Of a DNA stretch of 22,467 nucleotides, positions 1-6,459 are shown piece by piece. The notes under the pieces were generated by a model. The model saw only the letters and a list, made by a program, of their open reading frames with translations. It was not told where the DNA came from and searched no databases. The stretch is from CAZLLV01 sp964560325. GTDB lineage: Bacteria; Acidobacteriota; Thermoanaerobaculia; Multivoradales; DATKCC01. The stretch spans positions 1 to 22,467 of the forward strand of contig CAZLLV010000292.1 in the NCBI GenBank assembly GCA_964560325.1. Direction: 5' to 3'. The position numbers and the translations under genes were made by a program. Position 1 is the first letter of the stretch. Each line of letters starts with the position of its first letter.

Positions 1-126
1 GCGCGCGCGGCGCTCGGCTGCGAAGCCGAAGTCGCCCTCGCCGACGGCCTCGCCCGTTCGCTGGACCCCTACCGGGCGCTCGAGGAGACGCACGATAGAG
101 TCGCCGCTCGCGAGGAGGGTCGATGA
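1..126 (+). CDS. C-terminal fragment of a probable NAD-dependent sugar epimerase/dehydratase
   Basis: The first reading frame is open from the window edge to TGA at 124-126 and gives 41 residues. The piece LGCEAEVALADGLARSLDPYR matches the usual last helix of extended short-chain dehydrogenases acting on nucleotide sugars, where a hydrophobic segment is followed by a pattern like 'L..GL..t..wYr'. The NAD-binding and catalytic parts lie outside the window, so the family is an inference from the tail only. Its stop overlaps the start of the next gene as ATGA, which suggests translational coupling and a shared role with the glycosyltransferase in glycan or lipid-linked sugar synthesis. Confidence 0.5.
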   Translation, partial: ARAALGCEAEVALADGLARSLDPYRALEETHDRVAAREEGR

Positions 127-821
127 AGCTGTCGGTGGTGATCCCGGTCTACAACGAAGAGGCGACCGTCGAGGAGATCCTCGGCCGCGTGCGCGCGGTC
201 GAGCTGCCGGGCGCCATGGAGCGGGAGCTGGTGGTGGTGAACGACGCCTCGACCGACGGCACGGCCGAGGTGCTCGCGCCGCTCGACGGCACCGACGGCA
301 TCCGCGTCCTCACCCACCCGGTCAACCGGGGCAAGGGCGCGGCGCTCGCGACCGGATTCGGCGCGGCGACCGGCGACGTGGTGCTGATCCAGGACGCCGA
401 CCTGGAGTACGACCCGGAGGAGTACCCGAAGCTCCTAGAGCCGATCCTCGAAGGCCACGCCGACGTGGTCTACGGCTCGCGCTTCATGGGCAGCCAGGCG
501 CACCGGGTGCTCTATTTCTGGCACCTGGTCGGCAACCGTTTCCTGACGCTCCTCTCGAACGCTTTCACGAACATCAACCTGACCGACATGGAGACCTGTT
601 ACAAGGTGTTCCGGCGGGAGGTTCTGGAGGGGTTGCGGATCGAGGAGGACCGGTTCGGTTTCGAGCCGGAGATCACGGCGAAGATCGCGGCGGGGCGGTG
701 GCGGATCTACGAGGTGGGGATTTCGTACCACGGGCGGACGTACGCGGAGGGGAAGAAGATCGGCTGGAAGGACGGGGTGCGGGCGGTCTGGTGCATTTTG
801 AAGTACAACCTACGCCGTTAG
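123..821 (+). CDS. Family 2 glycosyltransferase (DPM1/polyprenyl-phosphate sugar transferase-like)
   Basis: A 232-residue GT-A glycosyltransferase. The N-terminal nucleotide-binding strand is SVVIPVYNEE (residues 4-13), followed by VVVNDASTDGT (37-47) and the metal-binding DxD in LIQDADLEY (D91, D93). VYGSRF (117-121) and RFGFEPEITAKIA (177-189) are typical of the dolichyl-phosphate mannose synthase-like group, which transfers a sugar from a nucleotide donor to a polyprenyl phosphate or similar lipid at the cytoplasmic membrane face. The length is normal for the soluble form: there is no C-terminal membrane domain. The ATG sits in an ATGA overlap with the upstream epimerase-like gene and has GAGGAGGG just before it. 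Donor and acceptor cannot be told from sequence. Confidence 0.9.
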   Translation: MKLSVVIPVYNEEATVEEILGRVRAVELPGAMERELVVVNDASTDGTAEVLAPLDGTDGIRVLTHPVNRGKGAALATGFGAATGDVVLIQDADLEYDPEEYPKLLEPILEGHADVVYGSRFMGSQAHRVLYFWHLVGNRFLTLLSNAFTNINLTDMETCYKVFRREVLEGLRIEEDRFGFEPEITAKIAAGRWRIYEVGISYHGRTYAEGKKIGWKDGVRAVWCILKYNLRR

Positions 822-824
822 CCC

Positions 825-858
825 CCCCCGGGCCGTACCAGGGGCTCCCGCCCGGGGG
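825..858 (+). terminator. GC-only hairpin just after the glycosyltransferase stop
   Basis: CCCCCGGGC (825-833) and GCCCGGGGG (850-858) form a perfect 9-bp stem around a 16-nt loop, starting 3 nt after the stop codon. There is no T-tract after it, so it is not a canonical intrinsic terminator. It could be a Rho-assisted or mRNA 3'-protecting structure. In DNA this GC-rich some such pairing is expected by chance. Confidence 0.35.
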
Positions 859-1081
859 TCGGCTCCCGGGCCCGCATTTGGCTGGGGTGGTGGGTGCGGT
901 GCCGGTGGCTTGGCAGGAACGTTCGATGCACTGCAACCGCCGCGACCCTGGTCGGGCTGTTCCGGGCGGTTGGTTACTTCTGGCCCTTCGGCCGACAGTG
1001 GCTTCGGGTCGAAGTCTGTATTCCCGGGCGCGGCAGGGCGGGCTCGTCCGCCGAGCCCCCGGTTCGGGACCCCTGGCCCGG

Positions 1082-1099
1082 CCCTCCCCCCTCCCTCCC
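1082..1099 (-). other. G-quadruplex motif on the minus strand (i-motif on plus)
   Basis: The + strand reads CCCTCCCCCCTCCCTCCC, so the minus strand has four or more G3 runs separated by single A residues. Single-nucleotide loops are the most stable class of quadruplex motif. A second candidate lies at 1498-1520 on the same strand, with loops of 1, 1 and 5 nt. Any effect on transcription or replication is inference. Confidence 0.55.
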
Positions 1100-1335
1100 G
1101 ATTCGGCGTGAAGAACTCGCACGCACACCGTCCGCGGTAGGCCTTCAGTCACCGTAGGTAGGGATCGTATCCCGCCCCTCGGAAACCGCCCGTCCACCCG
1201 GTTGCGGCAAGGCGGGCTCCGGCCCTTCCCCCCTACCTGGTCTTCCCCTTTCTCCCCCGCCTCGGCGCCGGTGTTTCCTTACCGACCGGCACCCGTCGAT
1301 GCGCCCCCCTCCCCCACGACAGCACAGACGGTCAC

Positions 1336-1517
1336 GGCGAGCGGGCGGGGCGGGGTCCCCTCCGCCGGGCGCCTGAAGCGAGCCCGCTCCTCGCTCTCCT
1401 CGGCCTGCACGCCCTCCCCGCGGCGAGCTGAAGACGAGGTGCGCGCCCTACGCCTCCCCTTCCAAAGCTGTTGCGCGCACCGTCCCAGAGGTGGGGACCC
1501 CGCCCCGCCCGCTCGCC
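1336..1517. repeat. 182-bp element bounded by a perfect 25-bp inverted repeat, with a nested 9-bp stem
   Basis: The 25 bases at 1336-1360 (beginning GGCGAGCGGG, ending GGGGTCCCC) are the exact reverse complement of 1493-1517. The 132-bp spacer contains a second perfect inverted repeat, GGTGCGCGC (1438-1446) with GCGCGCACC (1473-1481). No open frame fits inside. The form suits a miniature inverted-repeat element or a long structured RNA. I could not find a convincing target-site duplication next to the arms, and no other copy of the arm was noticed in this window. Confidence 0.6.
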
Positions 1518-1561
1518 CCCACCGAACCCTCCAACGAAGCCCCCCCACGGACCCGCGACAC

Positions 1562-1591
1562 TTGACAGCGCCCCAACACCCTCTCTAACAT
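1562..1591 (+). promoter_or_regulatory. Sigma70-like promoter of the TetR gene
   Basis: A consensus -35 TTGACA (1562-1567) is followed after 18 bp by TAACAT (1586-1591), which matches 4 of 6 positions of the -10 consensus. It lies 44 bp upstream of the TetR ATG and is directly overlapped by a palindrome. This is the best promoter candidate in the window and probably drives the whole 1635-7976 cluster. Confidence 0.55.
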
Positions 1592-1611
1592 ACCGAGCGA
1601 ACGTTCGGTAT
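1590..1611. promoter_or_regulatory. Candidate TetR-family operator
   Basis: ATACCGA (1590-1596) and TCGGTAT (1605-1611) are perfect inverted arms separated by 8 bp. A second perfect palindrome, CGAACGTTCG (1598-1607), lies inside. The ACCGA...TCGGT layout is typical of operators of TetR/AcrR-type repressors. The site overlaps the -10 element and the expected transcription start, so bound repressor would block initiation. The natural ligand-controlled repressor is the TetR protein encoded 24 bp downstream. Confidence 0.65.
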
Positions 1612-1634
1612 TTAAATCGACGGAGGGAGCACGG

Positions 1635-2276
1635 ATGACGGTCTCCACCCAGCGGGAGAAGTCCGAAGCCTCGGTGGCGCGTACGCTCGACGCCGCTCTG
1701 AAGCTCTTTTCCAGCCAGGGCTTCCGGGCCACCTCGATGCGCGAGATCGCCGACGCGGCCGAGCTCTCGGTGGGCAACGTCTACCACCACTTCCCGAACA
1801 AAGAAGCGATCTTCCAGCGCCTCCTCGACCACTACTGGGAAGCGGTGCTCGACCCCGAGCTGCGCCTCAACCAGCTCTTCGCGCGCGCCGACTTCCCCGA
1901 AGACCTCGAAGAGATGGCAGGCGCGATCGAAGAGGTCGTCGAGCGCTTTCGCCCCTACATCCTGCTCATCTACGTCGACGTCATCGAGTTCCAGGGCGAG
2001 CACATCCGCTCCTTCTACGAAGGCATGGCCGACCGCTTCCGGCAGACCTACGCCGGGCGGTTCGAAGAGCGCCGCGCCGCCGGCGAGATCGGCGACGTCG
2101 ACCCGATGGTCGCGGTGATGGTCTCCACCCGCTGGTTCTTCTACTTCTTCACCGTCGAAAAGTGCTTCGGCGTTCCCATGCACTTCGGCATGAGCCCCGA
2201 CGAAGCGGTGCGGGAGTTCACCCGCCTGCTCCGCTACGGCCTCCTGCCGCGCGAGGAGCCGCCGAAGGACCGCTAG
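1635..2276 (+). CDS. TetR/AcrR family transcriptional regulator
   Basis: A 213-residue regulator. The N-terminal DNA-binding domain runs from about residue 12 to 62 and contains the signature helix-turn-helix, with FSSQGFRATSMREIADAAELS and then VGNVYHHFPNKEAIF (46-60). The rest is a helical ligand-binding and dimerisation domain that gives no ligand clue. The ATG has a strong ribosome-binding site, GGAGGGAG, six bases upstream. The gene leads a co-oriented cluster with a TonB receptor, dehydrogenase, hydrolase and symporter. A palindromic operator covers its own promoter, so the likely role is an autoregulated repressor released by the imported substrate or a product of it. The repressor mode is inferred from the operator position. 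Confidence 0.93.
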   Translation: MTVSTQREKSEASVARTLDAALKLFSSQGFRATSMREIADAAELSVGNVYHHFPNKEAIFQRLLDHYWEAVLDPELRLNQLFARADFPEDLEEMAGAIEEVVERFRPYILLIYVDVIEFQGEHIRSFYEGMADRFRQTYAGRFEERRAAGEIGDVDPMVAVMVSTRWFFYFFTVEKCFGVPMHFGMSPDEAVREFTRLLRYGLLPREEPPKDR

Positions 2277-2353
2277 CGAACCGCCGCTCGCCGCCGGCGG
2301 GCGTCACCACCGACCGGCCGGGGTGCCGGGCAAACCGAAGGGGGATGGACACG

Positions 2354-4675
2354 ATGGACATTCGAAAGCTCGAGATCCTGCCGGCGGCGCTCCTCATCGT
2401 CGCGCTCGCGGCGCCGGCCGCCCCGGCGTGGACCCAGGACACGGTCGACCCGCAGGACGAGCCCCCGGTCGAGCAGGACACCGCCGCGGCCGAGCTCGCC
2501 GAGGAGGCCGAGGGCGCCGACCCGGTGCTCGATCCGGAGCAGGGCGAGGAGATCGTCGTCACCGCCAGAAAGCGCGAGGAGAACCTCCAGGAGGTGCCGG
2601 TCGCGGTGACCGTGACCCCGGGCGAGGAGCTGGAGGACGCGGCGGCACCCGACATCTCGGTGCTCCAGAACTACGTCCCGAACCTCTCGGTCTACGCCGG
2701 CCGCAACCAGTCGACCACGCTGACCGCCTTCCTGCGCGGCATCGGCCAGGCCGACCCGCTCTGGGGCGTCGACCCCGGCGTCGGCCTCTACCTCGACGAC
2801 GTCTACATCGCCCGGCCGCAGGGCGCACTCCTCGACGTGTACGACATCGACCGCGTGGAGGTGCTGCGCGGCCCGCAGGGCACCCTCTACGGCAAGAACA
2901 CGATCGGCGGCGCGATCAAGTACGTGAGCCGCGCGCCGACCGACACGCCGGAGGCCAAGATCGGGCTCGCCGGCGGCAGCTACGGCACCCAGAACCTGCG
3001 GGCGCTCTTCGCCGGGCCGCTCATCGAGGGCAAGCTGCGCGGCAAGCTCGCCGTCGCCTCGCTCCACCGCGACGGCTACGGCGAGAACCGTTTCACCGGC
3101 CGCGACGTGTCGGACAAGGACTCGCTCGCCTGGCGCGCCGCGCTCGACTGGCTGCCGACCGAGGACGTGACCGTCCAGCTCAGCGTCGACGGCAGCCGGG
3201 ACGAGGCCGAGCCGAAGGGCTACCAGCGGCTCCAGGCGAACCCGTTCTGCCCGCTCTTCCTGGGCGCCGCCTGCCCGCCGCTCGACGATCGGTACGATAC
3301 CCAGAGCGGCCTCGCGCCGCTCAACGGCACCGACTCGGAGGGCTACGCCCTGACCGTCTCCTGGGACGCCGCGCCGTCCTGGCAGGTGCGCTCGATCACC
3401 GCCTACCGCGAGACCGAGAGCGAGAACAACATCGACTTCGACACCACCCCGGCGCCGATCACCGACGTGATCGCGACCTACTCCGACGAGCAGCTCTCCC
3501 AGGAGCTCCAGCTCGTCTACGCGGGCGAAGGCCGGCTCGACGGCGTGGTCGGCGCCTACTACTTCGACGGCGAGGCCGGCGGCCTGGTGCTGAACAACTT
3601 CCTGAACCTCCTCTTCGGCTCCACCGCGGGGACGACCTACACCGAGTCGTACGCCCTCTTCGGCGACGGCAGCTACCACCTGGGCGAGCGCACGACCTTC
3701 AACTTCGGCCTGCGCGTGACCGAGGAGGAGAAGCGGGGCGTGGCCTTCAACCAGGGCTTCACCGACGCCACCTTCACGGTGCCGAACGCGGTCGTCGCGG
3801 ACTACGACAAGAGCGAGACCTTCACCTCCGTGGCGCCGCGCCTCGGCCTCGACTACCGCTTCACCGACGACGTGATGGGCTACGTGTCGGCGAGCCGGGG
3901 CTTCAAGAGCGGCGGCTTCAACGTGCGCGCCCAGGCGACCGCCTTCCCGGAGTCGGCCGAGCCGTTCGACGACGAGGTGCTCGACGTGATCGAGGTCGGT
4001 GTGAAGTCGGTCCTCGCCGACCGCCAGCTCGTCCTCAACACCGCCGCCTTCTACGGCGACTACACCGACATCCAGGTCTCGACCTTCACCGCCTTCGACT
4101 CGAACGGCGACGGGGTGGACGACGCCTTCTTCGGGAACTTCGTCAACGCCGGCGACGCGACCCTGAAGGGCCTCGAGGTCGAGCTCGGCTACAACCCGGC
4201 GGCGGTGCGCTGGTTCGGGATGGACGGCAACTTCTCGTGGCTCGACGCCGAGCCCGAGACCCTCCTGGACGCGAACGGCGACGGTTTCGTCGACACCCAG
4301 GTCATCACCAACGCGCCGGAGTACACGGCGGGGCTGCGCCTCCGTTTCAACGCGCCGGCTTTCGGCGGCCTGTTCACCGGCCTGGTGGGCGGCAACTACC
4401 GGGACGACTCGGTGCTGACCAACGAGGGCGGCGCCGATCCGAGGAACCCGACGCAGCCGCTCCGGCCGCTGACCCAGGATTCGTACACCACGGTCGACGC
4501 GTCGCTCAACTGGATCTCGGGGGACGGGAAGTGGGGGCTCAAGGTGAACGGCTACAACCTGACCGACGAGGAGTACCTGACCAACGGGTACAACATCCCG
4601 GTGCTCGGCGTGGTGACCGGCTCGTACGGGCCGCCGCGCACCGTGACGGCCGGGATCGAGTACAGGTTTTTCTAG
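2354..4675 (+). CDS. TonB-dependent outer-membrane receptor
   Basis: A 773-residue gated barrel that imports a ligand across the outer membrane using the TonB/ExbBD energy system. A signal peptide (residues 1-27, hydrophobic core ILPAALLIVALAAPAAPA) is followed by an unusually acidic Glu/Asp/Ala linker (30-64), a TonB-box-like EEIVVTA (65-71), and a plug domain (about 75-195) containing LRGIGQ, GVGLYLDDVY and VEVLRGPQGTLYGKNTIGGAI. The remainder is a beta-barrel rich in aromatic strand ends, closing with the terminal Phe typical of outer-membrane proteins. C299 and C307 could pair in an extracellular loop. An ATG at 2345 is possible, but the AGGGGG at 2339-2344 abuts it; the spacing suits the ATG at 2354. 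A CCGCCGGCGG palindrome (2291-2300) lies in the gap after TetR. This receptor subtype imports varied substrates, so ligand identity is unknown. Confidence 0.94.
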   Translation: MDIRKLEILPAALLIVALAAPAAPAWTQDTVDPQDEPPVEQDTAAAELAEEAEGADPVLDPEQGEEIVVTARKREENLQEVPVAVTVTPGEELEDAAAPDISVLQNYVPNLSVYAGRNQSTTLTAFLRGIGQADPLWGVDPGVGLYLDDVYIARPQGALLDVYDIDRVEVLRGPQGTLYGKNTIGGAIKYVSRAPTDTPEAKIGLAGGSYGTQNLRALFAGPLIEGKLRGKLAVASLHRDGYGENRFTGRDVSDKDSLAWRAALDWLPTEDVTVQLSVDGSRDEAEPKGYQRLQANPFCPLFLGAACPPLDDRYDTQSGLAPLNGTDSEGYALTVSWDAAPSWQVRSITAYRETESENNIDFDTTPAPITDVIATYSDEQLSQELQLVYAGEGRLDGVVGAYYFDGEAGGLVLNNFLNLLFGSTAGTTYTESYALFGDGSYHLGERTTFNFGLRVTEEEKRGVAFNQGFTDATFTVPNAVVADYDKSETFTSVAPRLGLDYRFTDDVMGYVSASRGFKSGGFNVRAQATAFPESAEPFDDEVLDVIEVGVKSVLADRQLVLNTAAFYGDYTDIQVSTFTAFDSNGDGVDDAFFGNFVNAGDATLKGLEVELGYNPAAVRWFGMDGNFSWLDAEPETLLDANGDGFVDTQVITNAPEYTAGLRLRFNAPAFGGLFTGLVGGNYRDDSVLTNEGGADPRNPTQPLRPLTQDSYTTVDASLNWISGDGKWGLKVNGYNLTDEEYLTNGYNIPVLGVVTGSYGPPRTVTAGIEYRFF

Positions 4676-4679
4676 TCCC

Positions 4680-5468
4680 GTGATCGAGACCGGACTGCAA
4701 GGGAAGACCGTCGTCGTGACGGGTGGCGCGGCCGGGATCGGCCGTGCCACCGCCGTCCGGTTCGCCCGCGAGGGGTGCCGGGTGGCGGTCTGGGACGTGG
4801 CCGACGGCGACGAGGTGCTGGCCGAGCTGGAGGCGCTGGACGCCCGATCCGGAGGAGCGGCCGACTTCCGGCGCGTCGACGTGGCCGATTCGGCCGCCGT
4901 CGAGGAGGGGATGGCCGCGGTCGTCTCCCGCTTCGGCGGCGTCGACGTGCTGATCAACAACGCCGGCATCGTGCGCGACGCCCAGCTCGTCAAGTGGAAG
5001 GACGGCGAGATCGCCGGCACCCTCTCCGACGAGGCGTTCGACCGGGTGGTGGCGGTCAACCTGCGGGGCGTCTTCGCCTGCACCCGCGCGGCCGTCCCGC
5101 ACATGATCCGCGGCGGCGGCGGGGTGGTGCTCTGCGCCTCGTCGGTCGTCGGCCTCTACGGCAACTTCGGCCAGACCAACTACGCCGCCACCAAGAGCGG
5201 CGTGATCAACATGGTGAAGACCTGGGCCCGCGAGCTCGGGCGCCACGGCATCCGCGTCAACGCCGTGGCGCCCGGCTTCGTCGGCACCGACATCGTGCGC
5301 GGCATGCCGGAGACGGTGCTCGAAGGCATGGTGCGCCACACGCCGGTCGGCCGCATGGGCCGGCCGGAGGACATCGCCGAGGCCTACCTCTGGCTGGCAT
5401 CGGACGCCGCCTCGTTCGTTCATGGAGCCGTCTTGAGCGTCGACGGCGGCCTCGTCATCGGAACCTGA
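4680..5468 (+). CDS. Short-chain dehydrogenase/reductase (FabG-like)
   Basis: A 262-residue classical SDR, a cytosolic NAD(P)-dependent oxidoreductase. The dinucleotide-binding motif is TGGAAGIG (14-21), with NNAG at 93-96. The catalytic residues are N127, S155, Y168 and K172 in the SxnYxxxK arrangement (SSVVGLYGNFGQTNYAATK), followed by VAPGFVGTDI. D39 after the second strand (VAVWDV) favours NAD over NADP. The sequence resembles 3-oxoacyl-ACP reductase/3-hydroxyacyl dehydrogenase relatives, but a catabolic alcohol dehydrogenase role is more likely given its position between the receptor and hydrolase genes. The start is GTG, four bases after the receptor stop, with no strong ribosome-binding site, which implies coupled translation. 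Confidence 0.9.
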   Translation: MIETGLQGKTVVVTGGAAGIGRATAVRFAREGCRVAVWDVADGDEVLAELEALDARSGGAADFRRVDVADSAAVEEGMAAVVSRFGGVDVLINNAGIVRDAQLVKWKDGEIAGTLSDEAFDRVVAVNLRGVFACTRAAVPHMIRGGGGVVLCASSVVGLYGNFGQTNYAATKSGVINMVKTWARELGRHGIRVNAVAPGFVGTDIVRGMPETVLEGMVRHTPVGRMGRPEDIAEAYLWLASDAASFVHGAVLSVDGGLVIGT

Positions 5469-5472
5469 TCTC

Positions 5473-6459
5473 ATGAAACGACTCGACGGAATCCTCCTCG
5501 CGGCGATCGCCCTCCTGCTGATCGCTCCTTCGGCGTACGCGGGCGAGAGCGGGGCCGCGCCCGAGCCCGGGCCGCTGGCGCGGCAGGCGGCGGAGGCGCG
5601 GGCGTCTCTGACCGCGGCGGGGTTCGAGCGGGTGGAGACGGAGGCGGCCGGCGACCGGCTGGTGCTCTGGCGGGGCGGGGCCGGCCCGCACCTCGTGCTG
5701 CTCCACGGCTCCGGGCAGCAGGCGGGCGCCTGGGCCGCGGTGGCGCCGGGGCTCGCCTTTCCGGGCGAGGGAGCCGCCTACACCGTCCACGTGCTCGACC
5801 TGCCCGGCCACGGCGACAGCGGCCCGGTCGAGGGGGCGCTGCCGATGGCGGAGCTGGTCTCCGGCGTCGAGGCGTACGTCGGCTCGCTCGCCGGGCCGGC
5901 GACCCTGGTCGGCAACTCGCTCGGCGCCTGGCTCGCCACGATCCAGGCCCACCGCCACCCGGAGACGGTCGCGCGCGCGGTGCTGGTCAACGGCGGCGCG
6001 CTGCTCAACATCCCGGCCGAGGGGCTGACGCTCACGCCGTCGAACCGGGAGGAGGCGCGGCGCGTGATGGCCGCGGTCCGCGATCCGGAGAGCCCGCAGC
6101 TCTCCGACGAGGAGCTCGACGACCTGGTCGCCCGCTCCGGCACCGGCGCCACCTCGCGCATGATGCAGGACATGCCCGGGCTCGTCGGCCACCTGCTCGA
6201 GGGCCGGCTGGGCGAGGTGACGGTGCCGGTCGAGATCGTCTGGGGTGCCTCCGACCGGCTGATGCCCCTCGACTACGCCCGCCGCATGGCGGAGCAGCTC
6301 CCGCGCGCCCGGCTGACGGTGATCGAGAGGTGCGGCCACATCCCCGGCACCGAGTGCCCCGAGCGCTTCCTGGAGGTTCTGAAGGAGGTGCTCGCCTCCC
6401 CGCCGCCGGCGGCGGAGGAATCGGAGCCGGAGACCGATCCCGAGGACGGCGCCGCATGA
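5473..6459 (+). CDS. Exported alpha/beta hydrolase (probable esterase or lactonase)
   Basis: A 328-residue alpha/beta-hydrolase. The N-terminus has two basic residues, a hydrophobic core (ILLAAIALLLIAPSAYA) and a likely signal-peptidase site after AYA at residue 23, so the enzyme should act in the periplasm or outside. The oxyanion segment is LLHGSGQ (76-82), the nucleophile elbow is GNSLGA (S149), the acid is D261 in WGASDRLMP, and the base is H289 in CGHIPGTECP: the triad is complete. The last 20 residues are a Pro/Glu/Asp tail. It begins four bases after the SDR stop and overlaps the symporter gene by ATGA. The family hydrolyses esters, lactones, epoxides and similar bonds; the substrate here is unknown. 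Confidence 0.9.
   Translation: MKRLDGILLAAIALLLIAPSAYAGESGAAPEPGPLARQAAEARASLTAAGFERVETEAAGDRLVLWRGGAGPHLVLLHGSGQQAGAWAAVAPGLAFPGEGAAYTVHVLDLPGHGDSGPVEGALPMAELVSGVEAYVGSLAGPATLVGNSLGAWLATIQAHRHPETVARAVLVNGGALLNIPAEGLTLTPSNREEARRVMAAVRDPESPQLSDEELDDLVARSGTGATSRMMQDMPGLVGHLLEGRLGEVTVPVEIVWGASDRLMPLDYARRMAEQLPRARLTVIERCGHIPGTECPERFLEVLKEVLASPPPAAEESEPETDPEDGAA

Larger units (their letters stand above)
822..1561. other. Long intergenic region without a credible gene
   Basis: About 740 bp in which every open frame encodes low-complexity Arg/Pro/Ser/Gly-rich peptide with no recognisable motif, ribosome-binding site or family. From about 1060 the + strand is much richer in C than in G, with many C runs. 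A short hairpin, GGGCTCG (1040-1046) with CGAGCCC (1052-1058), lies in the middle. The motif CGGCAGGGCGGGCTC (1031-1045) recurs with one mismatch at 1205-1219. No tRNA, rRNA or CRISPR pattern was seen. The quadruplex motif and the inverted-repeat element are listed separately. Confidence 0.6.

Noticed and set aside
1202..1588. A + strand open frame of 128 codons in the long intergenic region
   Set aside because: Low-complexity Pro/Ser/Arg/Ala peptide, no ribosome-binding site, and it runs through the inverted-repeat element and into the TetR promoter.
2273..5104. A 943-codon open frame on the minus strand
   Set aside because: It is antisense to the TonB receptor and SDR genes, rich in Arg/Val/Glu with no family motif, and is produced by the high third-position GC of the real genes.
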